Shown: in pieces, positions 55,304 to 64,000 of the stretch
Layout of the letters: each line of letters begins with the position of its first letter
Numbering within the stretch: the stretch's first letter is position 1
Assembly (NCBI GenBank): GCA_963556695.1
Contig: CAUWAG010000003.1
Location: forward strand, 6,634,001-6,698,000
Source: Anthostomella pinea
Lineage: Eukaryota; Ascomycota; Sordariomycetes; Xylariales; Xylariaceae
DNA length: 64,000 nt
Direction of reading: 5' to 3'
Translations under genes and position numbers: made by a program
Notes under the pieces: model-generated
The model's input: only the letters and a program-made list of their open reading frames with translations
The model's database searches: none
Told to the model about the DNA's origin: nothing

Positions 55304-56931
55304 CTACAACTTGGACCCAGCCTCGCCCTCGCTCTCGGGCGCGATCTCGATGACGAGCTTGCCGAACTGCCTCCCGTCGCGCATGTCGGCGAACAGGCCG
55401 TCGATGCCGTCGAGGTTGTCCAGGCCGCGCACGACGCGGCTGACGACGGGGCGGACCCCGTGCTCGCGCACGAAGGCGACCATGTCGCGGAACTCGTCGC
55501 GCGACCCCATGGTGCACCCCCGGAGGTCGACGTTCTTCATGACGGCCTGCATGCTCCACTCCATCTTGGGCGCGACGGTCATGCCGTAGATGGCGATGAC
55601 GCCGTTGGGCTTGAGGAGGCGCACCGTCTTGGACACGATGTCGCCGCCGGCGCCGTCGACTACTATGTCCACTGTGGGTTTTGGGGGGTTTGGTTAATCA
55701 CCAGGTTGTGTGTGTGTGGAAGGGGGGTGGGGGTTGGCTTGATGGGTTTGGGGGAAGGGGGGACGGTTAGGAGGGGAGACCCTGTAGGAGAAAAGAGTCG
55801 ACTATTTTGTCCCACCGAGGCAGGAAAGGGGGGAGGTAATCAACTTGAGGCGTGAATACTCACAGTACGGCCGCGACTCCGGCAGAAGTCCCGCCAGTTT
55901 CTTCTCCCATCCGGCCTCCTTGTACGAGACGCCGCCGGCTGCGCCCAGGGCTTTCGCCTTGTCGAGCTTCTCCTGCGATCCGGACGTCACATATACTGCA
56001 TTCCCCGGATATCAGCACTCCAATTCGAATTTTATGTCAGTACCATGGCTTGGGAGAAACGAAGCCCGGGTCCTGGACTACCACATTGCGTCGATCCCCA
56101 CCCCTGGTCGAAGCGCGGCTTCAGATACCGTTTCTCAGGCCCGGACCAGAACTGAGAGAAGTAACTGGGTGAGGGGATCCAGTCTGTGTGGTACTACTCA
56201 CCATTCGCGCCCATCGCAACCCCAAACTGCAGCACCGCCAGCGCCACGCCGCCCCCGATGCCCGTGACCAGCACATTCTGCCCCTTCTCGCAGCCGCCCT
56301 TGCTCACCAGCGCGCGCCACCCGGTAAGCCCGACCAGCGGTAGCGCCGCCGCCTCGGCCGCGCTGAGGTGCGCCGGGCAGGCCTCCACTTCGGACTCTGG
56401 GACGCAGATGTAGTCCTGCGCCGCGCCGGCGGCGTACTGGGTGATGCCGCCAATGGCGATCCAGTTTGCGAGCGGGTTGGCGCCGGAAGATGAGGATAAG
56501 GGAGGGAGGGAAGAGGGGGATGGGGAGGTGGGAGCCCAGGAGCGCATGGGCGTTAGGATCACGCGCTGGTGGAGCAGCGCCGTGCCGCTGCCGGGCCCGG
56601 CCTCGACGACGTTGCCGGAGCCGTCGGCGAGGAGCGCGTTGTCGAAGGAGAGACCCGGATACAGGTGCTGCCGGATGAAGTGGTCGCGGTGGTTGAGGGC
56701 CGTGGCGTGCAGGCGGATGAGCAGCTCGCCCGGCCCGGGAACGGGCTTGGGGTTGGTGTTGAGTTGTAGGCTGGTGGGGGTGAATTAGTGAGCTTGTAAG
56801 TGAATGGCCAGATGGAAGTCATGATGCTACTAGCTCGACTCGACTCGCCGACGGGTAGGGGGTACAGCTTACGGGTAGTAGACCTGGCCGGGCTTGCCGT
56901 CGATCTTCACGATGGTCAATGAGCGCGACAT
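55304..56931 (-). CDS. MDR-family quinone oxidoreductase / alcohol dehydrogenase-like protein
   Basis: A 375-residue member of the medium-chain dehydrogenase/reductase superfamily. Exons on the minus strand: 56931-56873, 56770-56202, 55995-55864, 55671-55304; introns of 102, 206 and 192 nt with good borders. The GroES-like half shows P-G-P-G-E-L-L-I-R-L-H-A-T-A-L-N-H-R-D-H-F-I-R and D-G-S-G-N-V-V-E-A-G-P. The N-H-R-D in place of the zinc-binding N-xx-D-C pattern, and the lack of a four-Cys lobe, argue for a zinc-free quinone-oxidoreductase type. The nucleotide-binding half has A-A-A-L-P-L-V-G-L-T-G-W-R-A-L, V-L-V-T-G-I-G-G-G-V-A, Y-V-T-S-G-S-Q-E-K-L and V-D-G-A-G-G-D. NADP(H) use is likely from the family; the substrate is unknown. 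A Ser/Pro-rich insertion (S-P-S-P-S-S-L-P-P-L-S-S-S-S-G) interrupts the catalytic domain. Confidence 0.87.
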
Positions 56932-57828
56932 GTTGGCTTTTTGGTGCTTTCTTTTTGGTGCTTTCTTTTTGGTGCTTTCTTCCTTCCTGGGATACGGTAG
57001 ACGAGCTTAGACTTACTAAAGTCTTGTACAGCAGTCTGTGTCTTCAATGGGCCAGCCCTCAACTCACAGGAGACAGCGGTGTACAAATGGAGATCCGGAC
57101 GTCATGGTGATTGATAATCCGGGGCGGGCGAGCTGCATGCAGGCGGCGAAGCTGCCCCCCATCCCCGCGTTCGGAGGCAGCTGCAGCTCCCCACACCGGT
57201 GTTGACCTCGGTTGTGGACCGGGCTAACGGGTCGTTACAGAGACTGCCGAGTGCTTTTGGAGTCTCAGGGGTTCAGGGGCTCACGGGTGCAGTGACTGCT
57301 GCTTACCGAATGAGATCATATACCTGCCTTGTTTTCCTTGGGTAATATCAATCTAAGGTACTGAGGTTTCAGTTGCCATTAATGTGATCTGTCATTCGTG
57401 TTTTTTTCTCTGTGGAGCTTAGGTATTGAGGGAGCTCTCAGCTGATCAGTGATCACGAGAGACACCGAAGCGGAAAGGCGCAATCCAGGGCAGGAATGCC
57501 AATTCCCTTTTCTATTCAGAGCGCAGCGGTCTCTAGCTGTCACTTATCAGGCAATCAACATGTATGTACCTACCTGTTGTGATTCTTTAGCATGGTCCAA
57601 TCGTATTGTGTATGGCCTTCGCCTTACCATGTTGGTCCACCACGAAATGCATGTCTACGAATCCCGCTGCTGCTTTTCACAGTGAGCAAGCACGATTGCA
57701 GCAGCAGTCAGTAAGTTTGTTGCTGCTGTATACCTATTCAGGCGACTGTATTGGTGTGTGTTGTTGCAGGGGTAATGAAATGTACTTGATGTATGAGCTA
57801 TTATCATCCCAAATTTTCATCGATTGGC
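56932..57828. other. Promoter of the oxidoreductase gene and spacer, with a 15-bp triplicate
   Basis: Immediately before the oxidoreductase start, TTTTGGTGCTTTCTT-like units occur three times in tandem (about 56938-56982). The rest of the spacer shows no gene. Confidence 0.5.
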
Positions 57829-57919
57829 GCGGGGTTAGCTCAGTTGGGAGAGCGTCAGACTGAAGTCAAACTTCAACGAGATCATCTGAAGGTCGTGCGT
57901 TCAATCCGCACACACCGCA
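57829..57919 (+). tRNA. tRNA-Phe(GAA) with an 18-nt intron
   Basis: Reads GCGGGGT TA GCTC AGTTGGGA GAGC G TCAGA CT GAA G, then an intron at 57866-57883, then A TCTGA and the T arm GTGCG-TTCAATC-CGCAC, with discriminator A at 57919. Removing the 18 nt leaves a 73-nt cloverleaf with anticodon GAA. The intron lies one base 3' of the anticodon, the eukaryotic position, and contains TTC, which can pair with the anticodon. The acceptor stem (GCGGGGT/ACACCGC) has one G-A mismatch at the 5:68 pair. Confidence 0.95.
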
Positions 57920-58627
57920 TCAAGTTCTTTTTCCTCTCAGTTACTTTTTGTTAACCCAACTAGCTTCCTCTCTGGAGGCTTGTTTGGGGAGACTGGATGG
58001 AATAGGGGAAATGCTAAGTCGGGGTTTTTTTTTTGCTTGCCATGTTGTTTGTAATGAGGTCCCCGACTGTTGCTCTCGCTCCAATGGAATGAATGCCTTT
58101 TCATGTTCGGTTGGACATCGCATGCTTATTTATCCCCTTGCGTGGTCGTGCGCACCACCTTACCAAAAATTAAGTATAGTACTTCCAGGTTTTGCTGCGC
58201 CTTATGAGATCTGTTAAAGCCACACAGATTGACCAATCCAAGTCCCGTACTATGACGTTATACTTCTCGTGATTGGTCCAGATCACTGGAGAATACCCAT
58301 ATGCTGTGGCTAGGGAGCATCGCTCAGTGTACTCTACAAACTGGTGCGCACAACCACTCAAGGGGGTATCATACCGACCAACACCAACTCTAAGCAGTTG
58401 AAGATAGAAGCCGAGCACCAGATCAGACTGGCCGTAACAGGGTCAAAGTGTCCTCAAGCGTTAAACTCTTTTTCATTTGCATGCTAATCAACTAACAGTA
58501 CCCAATCCACTGACTGGCAGGTCAAGTATCCTCTCCATCTGATGATTCTCCCGCCGGTAAAGTGCCAATCTGTCATCAGCGCAGCCAGTGTTTATTGCCA
58601 TCCGTATAGGAAACGTGTTTGTTGGGT
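57920..58627. other. Intergenic, no feature seen
   Basis: Spacer between tRNA-Phe and the kinase-like gene. A T-run (58023-58033) lies about 100 bp past the tRNA, too far to be its obvious terminator. The TTCTTTTT at about 57924-57931 is a likelier Pol III stop. No gene was recognised. Confidence 0.45.
57922..57951 (+). terminator. Likely RNA polymerase III terminator of tRNA-Phe
   Basis: Short T-runs (TTCTTTTTCC, then CTTTTTG) begin within a few bases of the tRNA 3' end, as expected for Pol III termination. Confidence 0.6.
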
Positions 58628-59356
58628 CTAATCTTCTTCATCGCCGTTATCAGGCGGCGACGACCCAAACTCCTCCAAGTCCTCAAGATCACGTTCGATG
58701 CCCTCCTTCGTAGCGTCCCGCGGGAGCTCGTAGTCTATGAGCCAAGCACGGTGGCCCTTTAACAGGAACTGGTCGCGCCAGATGTCTCCATGCGTGATCC
58801 CAAGGCCGTGAAGCTGATGCACAAGCGGTGCACACAGGCTCTTCTCGTCTGCGCTAGGCGCGTGCGTGCCATCCAACGCTTCGAGGACGAGACCCACGAC
58901 CTCGCTGCCCTGAACCGCAATGGCCAGGAACTCCGGCGCGATGCCCGTGCCCTCGAGCCGCTGGTACGTGGTGATCTCGTTCCACATGCGCTCGGGAGCT
59001 TTGTCGTGCCAGAAGTGCGTCTTCCAGTCCGCTATCGTCTTGTTGACGATAAATGAGGCGCCTATCTGCCCGCCCTTGGCTGTTTGTGGTGGGGATATCT
59101 GGTACGACTTTTCCCAGTTGAACGACTCGCTGGTGAGCTCCTCCCACTGCAGTCTTGGCTTCCCGCTCCACTGGATGGTGTTTAGCTTCTGTGCCCAGGC
59201 GTTCTTGTCGTAACGTGTTCTCGCGTCCTGGTAGCCGGGTCAGACGAGTCCAAGATCTCTACCACATACACATGCGCGGTATGGGGTACGTACACAAGCA
59301 GGACTTTGTAAGAGACAGGCTAGGAGGCTGGCAAGGAGGGAGCCCTTGAGATGCAT
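58628..59356 (-). CDS. Kinase-like (APH/HGD-type) protein with a signal-peptide-like N-terminus
   Basis: A 220-residue protein from two exons, 59356-59294 and 59227-58628. The 66-nt intron (GTACGT...CTGACC...CCAG) is phase 0. Exon 1 encodes M-H-L-K-G followed by a Leu/Ala-rich hydrophobic run ending S-P-A-C, like a secretion signal. Exon 2 has kinase-like C-lobe motifs: V-G-L-V-L-E-A-L-D-G (hinge), G-I-T-H-G-D-I-W-R-D-Q-F-L-L-K-G (HGD catalytic loop) and A-W-L-I-D-Y-E (equivalent of the DFG aspartate). Upstream, G-A-S-F-I-V-N-K-T and N-E-I-T-T-Y-Q-R-L could supply the ATP-binding Lys and the helix-C Glu. In HGDxxxxN, the metal-binding Asn is replaced by Gln. The tail is acidic. Fungi have many short HGD proteins of unknown substrate. 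Whether it is active and truly exported is not shown by sequence. Confidence 0.7.
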
Positions 59357-60167
59357 GGTTTGTCGATTTTCGAGTTGGTAAAACCCGTTTGGGCTTGGAT
59401 TCGGCTCTGGGGTTCGTTCAACGGTGCGAGCAGAGACCGTCTTGTGCATGTGCCCGAGGTGAGAGATTGCAGAAGGCTTCTGCATGCAAACCCCAAGGGG
59501 GAATCACTCTGCCATGTTCTCTCACGTACTTTATAGTTTGTTTAATGATGGGCTCTAGTGCTGTGCCGCCGCAGCACCAACATATGACGTCTTATATGGG
59601 TTGGAACTTTTATCTGCCGGAGAAGAAAGGAGTTAAGCCCAATCATCCCTGTAGGTAGTCACCCGGAAGTAGGGTTTTCGGTCACCTTTCTAGTAATGCT
59701 GGCCGCATGCGCCGCAGCGATGCGTTGCCAGTGCGTCACCGCCCACTCGTAAGGCTAACACAGGACGGAACTTTTTGTGTTGAGACGTTCGACAGGTCAA
59801 CTCGCCGCGTCGCACAGCAGCGCATGGCTTTCCGGACCACGCTCGCGGCCTGCGAGCATTCCAAGAGTGGTCCCAACGACGCTCGAAAGGCAAGCCGACC
59901 TCATCTACTCGAAGATGGTGTGATGAGAACTTCCTGAACCACCAGACCATGGTGGACATTGCCCGCACCCGGTCCCAGTACGTCACATCTTTGCAAGAGG
60001 TCGGCTTCCTGCCTCATCGAAGTGCAGCGCAGTAGCAATCGATCCTGAGGCGAGAGACAGCAACGCAGCCCTTACTCGAGATGCCGGCCAAGTCAAGGCC
60101 AAGACCGGCCCCAATCATTCCCGGTCCCAAATCCCCAAGAAACGGGAACAACCATCACCTAACGAAC
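59357..60167. other. Intergenic, no supported gene
   Basis: Upstream region of the kinase-like gene and downstream region of the membrane-protein gene. Frames at 59690-59986 show no known motif. Confidence 0.45.
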
Positions 60168-60539
60168 CTAATAAATCTTCCCTTTCCCCTCCCCAGCCGC
60201 AGCACGACCCCATAACAAGAGTGCAAACGCAGTAGCCAGCGCGCCCGCACCCTCCCAGACAGCCGGCAGCCTCCAGCCCTGGGCCCAGAAGACGGCGGTA
60301 GTGAGCGAGCGCATGGGCACCGTGACGGCGAAGAAGGCCGTGTTTTCCTGGTACGCCGCGAGTGAGTAGTAAAGGCCCATGGCGATGGCCGCGAGCCCGT
60401 TGCCGCGCGCCGCGGCCACGCACGCGTACGGCAGGCCCAGCTGCGGCAGGGATCCGGCTGGGTCTAGTAGGGAGCCGATGCCGGCTAACAGCGCCGTTAG
60501 GCCGAAGGCATAGATTGTTAGAGCTGCCGGGGAGGGCAT
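60168..60539 (-). CDS. Small four-helix membrane protein, DUF4267-like
   Basis: An intronless gene for 123 residues, started at the ATG at 60539 (M-P-S-P-A-A-L-T-I-Y). The open frame continues upstream but without another ATG. Four hydrophobic segments are visible: A-L-T-I-Y-A-F-G-L-T-A-L-L-A-G-I-G, G-L-A-A-I-A-M-G-L-Y-Y-S-L, a weaker one around A-F-F-A-V-T-V-P-M, and E-G-A-G-A-L-A-T-A-F-A-L-L-L-W. The P-Q-L-G-L-P and A-A-R-G-N-G-L-A-A blocks fit the fungal DUF4267 family of small integral membrane proteins, whose function is unknown. It ends with a short basic tail. Confidence 0.72.
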   Translation of the reverse strand: MPSPAALTIYAFGLTALLAGIGSLLDPAGSLPQLGLPYACVAAARGNGLAAIAMGLYYSLAAYQENTAFFAVTVPMRSLTTAVFWAQGWRLPAVWEGAGALATAFALLLWGRAAAGEGKGKIY

Positions 60540-61367
60540 GATGGGTTTTTCGGTACCGGTAGTATAAGAAAGGCTGGTTTGCTGCTCCTTTGCCACTTGC
60601 GTTTTCTCTACGTCGAACAAGCTGTGCGTCTAGTGAGGGGCGGCTTGGACTTGGATCGAATTTCTATTAATTGGCTTGAGAAGAGGATGAAGGGCAACGT
60701 TTTTGAAGATGTGAATTACCTTAGAAGTTAAGATCAAGGTGCATAAATAAAACCTGTCGTGATACCCGAGGAGAGTTGAGCGGGGGTGGGTGGAGAGACG
60801 GATCGGCCCGCCGTCCGGCACCTACCTGTCACGTGATCCCCAGTATCCGCAGGACAGCATGTACCGGATGAGCCGGGGTTGGAGATGGTAGAGACGGATA
60901 TTGTGAAGCTTGTGACTTACCTCATTAGCCCCATACAGACTCACCGTCTCACGAGAGCCGACTATGTACGTATGAGAAAGTTCCCATCGCGTGAAGTTCT
61001 ACCTATTAGCATTGCAGATTCACGTGGAACCGCTGGCCATTAACATCCTGGACACCTGTATTACCTAGCTCCCATGCGGATTCCCGCATTGGCTGATGTC
61101 ATTGGAGTCATTGGACTTATGGGCCCGTCACGAAGCAGCAACTTGTACGAATGGGGGTTGATACTTACCTTAAGTTCCGTCGGAAACGATAGTACCCGAA
61201 CACATTTATGCACACGCCGTCAGAAATGTCCCTTCTCCCGCCGTGAGTACTACTCGTTCGGCCGAAAAGCCGATTTTAGGCCTGGCGAGTAAGTGTATAA
61301 AGTATCGAACTCTCGGTCCACGCCTAACCATACCTATTATTCACTACCATTAGCACTTTCATCCAAC
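60540..61367. promoter_or_regulatory. Divergent region between the membrane-protein gene and the epoxide hydrolase gene
   Basis: The two genes face away from each other across about 830 bp. A CACGTG-containing TCACGTGATC at about 60831-60840 is an E-box-like site that could serve either side. Binding is not shown. Confidence 0.45.
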
Positions 61368-62651
61368 ATGGCTGACTTCAGCAAGATCCCGTCAACGGCA
61401 ACGCTTCAGCCGAAGCCATTCAAAGCTCATGTCGACGAGCAAAAGCTCCAGAACATGAAAGATCTCCTCAAGCTATCACCTGTCGGTCCTGCTGTATGGG
61501 AGAACACAAGCAAAGACCAAGGCGAGACTCTGCTCTCCAACCCTGCCAGAGTCCATGGCATGAGACGGGACTGGCTTGAGAGTGCCAAGGATCAATGGCT
61601 CAATCAGTTCGATTGGAGGAAACACGAAGATCACATTAATTCGTTCCCCAACTTCACTGTACCCGTCACCGGCGACGATGGCGTCACTATCGACATGCAC
61701 TTCATGGCTCTCTTCTCCGAGAAACAGGATGCCGTCCCGATCGTCTTCACCCACGGCTGGCCCGGAAGCTTCCTGGAGTTTCTGAAGCTGTTCGGCTTAC
61801 TCAAGGAGCGCTACTCACCCAAGGATCTGCCATACCACGTCGTCGCACCCAGTCTGCCGGGCTACGGGTACTCCTCCGGACCGCCCGTCGACGTGGACTA
61901 CACCACGGACAAGGCATCAGACGTGGTGGGCAAGCTCATGGCAGGCCTTGGCTTCGAGTCGGGCTACCTCGCTCAGGGTGGCGACCTCGGCAGCTTCGTC
62001 AGCAGATATCTAGCGCTCAACCACGATGCTTGCAAAGGCATGCATCTCAACATGTTCGCCATCGGCCCGCCGGAAGACGAGGAGAAGAAGAAGCAAATGT
62101 CCGAGATCGAAGCAAAGGCGCTTCCCAGAGGTGAGGCCTTCCGTGCCAACGGCCAAGCGTACGCGATTGAGCACGGCACCAGGACTGCCACCATCGGCTT
62201 GGCGCTGAGCGCCTCGCCGTTGGCGATGCTTGCGTGGATCGGCGAGAAGTTCCTCGAGTGGACCGACACGGACCCGTCGGTGGACGAGATCCTCGAGAGC
62301 ATCTCGCTGTACTGGCTGACCGACACATTTCCGCGCTGCATCTATCCTTATCGCGCGCTTATATCCGGCAAGCGACCATCGCAGGACTATGTCGAAAAGC
62401 CATCCGGCTACAGCTTCTTCCCAAGGGAGCTGAATCCTGTGCCTAGGAGCTGGGCTGAGGCCTCGTGCAACCTCGTGTCGTACTCGGGTCACTCGAGCGG
62501 CGGCCACTTTGCGGTAAGCCGGCTATCCCAGTAGCTCTGTGTAGTACTGACTGACACTCCGCAGGCGATGGAGCACCCGAACGAGCTTTTGGCGGACGTG
62601 GAGGAGTACGTCAAGAAGGCATGGAAGGGAGTAAGCTATGAACGATCATAG
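61368..62651 (+). CDS. Epoxide hydrolase (alpha/beta-hydrolase, EHN type)
   Basis: A 410-residue microsomal-type epoxide hydrolase that adds water to epoxides to give diols. Exons: 61368-62513 and 62565-62651, with a 51-nt phase-0 intron (GTAAGC to CCGCAG). The N-terminal EHN lid (F-K-A-H-V-D-E-Q-K-L-Q-N-M-K-D-L-L, N-Q-F-D-W-R-K-H-E-D-H-I-N) precedes the core. Oxyanion motif H-G-W-P-G-S is at about 129-134. The nucleophile is Asp206 in Q-G-G-D-L-G-S. The catalytic His is His380 in S-G-G-H-F-A-A-M-E-H-P, whose last part is supplied by exon 2. The lid tyrosines are plausible in I-Y-P-Y-R and Y-S-F-F-P. The stop is at 62649; a GTAAGC just before it could allow an alternative end. No signal peptide; a detoxifying role is likely but the substrate is unknown. 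Confidence 0.93.
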
Positions 62652-63192
62652 GCTCGAGAGGCGGAAGCAGAGGCCAAGAGCCCCGATACTAAAGTAAAAG
62701 CATACTCACGTTTACCGAGCTCAAGAGCCTGGAGCTCTCCCGCCTCTACTCGCTTTCCGTCTGAGTCTATCTCGCCATCCTGTGAACCCCTCGCCGATGA
62801 TGTAATTAATTCCACCGCATCCGTGTAGACGACTTCGCATGTTTAGCCAACTCGTGATATTTAATATGACCGCACAAATGCCAAATGGGATGGAAGACAT
62901 GCGGCATTCCGCACGACCTTCGACCAATCCCAAAAGCTCGATAGCATCAAAATGATGCGCGGTGAATTCAGGCGATCAGTTGCGATGGGCTCCTACGACG
63001 CCTCACATGTCCAAGGCGTTTCGTACCTCGACCGACGTTCGCTCCTCGCAAAGTCACAGCTACAGTCTGGCACATAGTATATCATTAACCTTGGTGATTC
63101 TCATAACGATAATTGTAGGTTAAACTGTAGACCAGCTCAGGTGCCAGATGCCCATCCAATCTGGTGCCGATACAGTATCAACTGACGATGCA
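62652..63192. other. Intergenic, no feature seen
   Basis: Spacer between the epoxide hydrolase gene and the small minus-strand gene at the right end. No gene or repeat was recognised. Confidence 0.45.
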
Positions 63193-63632
63193 TCACTCCG
63201 GTGTGTTCTTCATCTTCACCTCGAAAATATCTTGATTGGCCATCATACGCAGTGCAGACTCGCAATTATCCTCGGTCAAGAGCGTCTCTTTCGGGAACAG
63301 CTGCTTGTCTTTCCCGGCCCATTGGACTGTGATGGTGTCCACTGTCTTGTTGCTCTCGTCGCTCTTGTTGCTCTCGATGTCCTCCTTGCTTCCCTGCTCT
63401 CGTTGGTCTCCTTGCACTCGTTGGTCTCCTTGCTCTCCTTGCTCACTACAGGTGACGAATGGGACAAGCGGTCGATCAAGTGCTTCAGCTCGTCAAGGCC
63501 ATGACTTGGATTGACCATAATGACTATCAGCACATTAGCACGCTACTGCGCGGAACGTTGAATTATGAGCTTACCATCAGTCCACGAACCCTCGATGGAG
63601 CATAGTGCGGGGAAAACATCATCGTCATGCAT
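63193..63632 (-). CDS. Small three-exon protein of unknown function
   Basis: Proposed exons on the minus strand: 63632-63575, 63523-63450, 63345-63193, giving 94 residues and a TGA. Intron 1 is 51 nt (GTAAGC to TGATAG) and joins E-G-S-W-T-D to V-I-M-V-N-P-S-H-G. Intron 2 is 104 nt (GTAGTG to AACAAG, phase 0), removes a repetitive A/G-rich stretch and joins L-S-H-S-S-P to T-V-D-T-I-T-V-Q-W-A-G-K-D-K-Q-L. The last exon (F-P-K-E-T-L-L-T-E-D-N-C-E-S-A-L-R-M-M then D-I-F-E-V-K-M-K) looks like a conserved single domain. I do not recognise the family. Further 5' exons may exist, and intron 2 has weak borders, so the exon structure is a proposal. Confidence 0.45.
63358..63446. repeat. Minisatellite-like GAG/CTC repeat
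   Basis: CTCGTTGGTCTCCTTG-type units of about 18 bp repeat imperfectly several times. On the minus strand they would code K-E-T-N-E repeats if unspliced. Confidence 0.6.
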
Positions 63633-63766
63633 TTCCGTCTTTGCCTTGGAAGGACGTCGATGTAGGGATGCCGTTCTCGAGATGAACTCTCACCGACCTT
63701 GGCGGCTGGTGACGCAGTTGTCGACCGAGAAATGGAGATCAGCGGCGCTGTTGCTGAGTGGTCCGA

Positions 63767-63816
63767 GTGAGGTGAGGTGTGAGGCGAGGTGAGGTGTGAG
63801 GTGTGGTGATGTGGTG
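63767..63816 (+). repeat. GAGGTGAGGTGT-type simple repeat
   Basis: Short G/T-rich repeats (GAGGTGAGGTGTGAGG) upstream of the small minus-strand gene. No gene was seen between here and the right edge. Confidence 0.7.
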
Positions 63817-64000
63817 AGCTTTCGTCGCGTCTTCTTCACCTTTCTCTGTGTACTTGACGCGCTTGACGCGTAAAGACGATGTTGATTATCTTGTTGCCTT
63901 ATGGAATTTCAATATGTTCTCAAAATGAATATGTGGCTGTCCCTTATGAAGATTCACGATGGCGTCAACCGTCGAACCTTGATGGCAGGAAAGCAGCCAT

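Overview
The window is nuclear DNA of a filamentous ascomycete, most likely a Sordariomycete. Reasons: genes are split by short introns (about 50-210 nt) with GTANGT-like donors, CTRAC-like branch sites and YAG acceptors; the proteins are fungal types (Erg1, Alg5, Prp28, Nsp1, 14-3-3, mL59, Laa2-like, cyanovirin-N-type lectin); leaders are long and pyrimidine-rich; and the transposon relics carry transition-type damage typical of repeat-induced point mutation (RIP). Species was not determined.

Layout. 1-751: 3' end of the eIF2-gamma gene. 752-6836: gene-poor stretch with a long CT-rich tract, duplicated exon-like units, tandem repeats and an RRM-like gene whose 5' coding part looks broken. 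6837-12894: AP-1 accessory (Laa2/aftiphilin-like) gene, divergent FG-nucleoporin NSP1, then the ATP synthase inhibitor IF1. 14880-16932: a 14-3-3 gene with a 588-nt leader intron. 17966-26648: dense housekeeping block (DPH4, mL59/MRPL25, PRP28, M1 aminopeptidase); mL59 and PRP28 share a 384-bp divergent promoter. 28370-33783: cyanovirin-N lectin gene with an internal stop, a solo LTR, ERG1 and ALG5. 33784-40863: mostly non-coding, with an EthD-domain gene and an MFS relic. 40864-42413: a Ser/Pro-rich unknown protein. 42414-50765: repeat-rich, degraded segment with a Tad-type LINE relic and an AT-rich hAT-like element into which a solo LTR has jumped. 51873-62651: PP4 regulatory subunit 3, a quinone-oxidoreductase-like enzyme, an intron-bearing tRNA-Phe, a kinase-like protein with a signal-peptide-like start, a small membrane protein and an epoxide hydrolase. 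63193-63632: a small three-exon gene of unknown function.

The genes do not form one pathway or an evident biosynthetic cluster; most are core functions (translation, splicing, nuclear transport, sterol and dolichol glycan synthesis, mitochondrial function) separated by repeat-bearing spacers. No clearly new multi-gene system was found. The items most worth a second look are the nested transposon pair with intact target-site duplications, the kinase-like protein with a signal peptide and an altered metal-binding residue, the interrupted lectin gene, the broken RRM-like gene and the small gene at the right edge.
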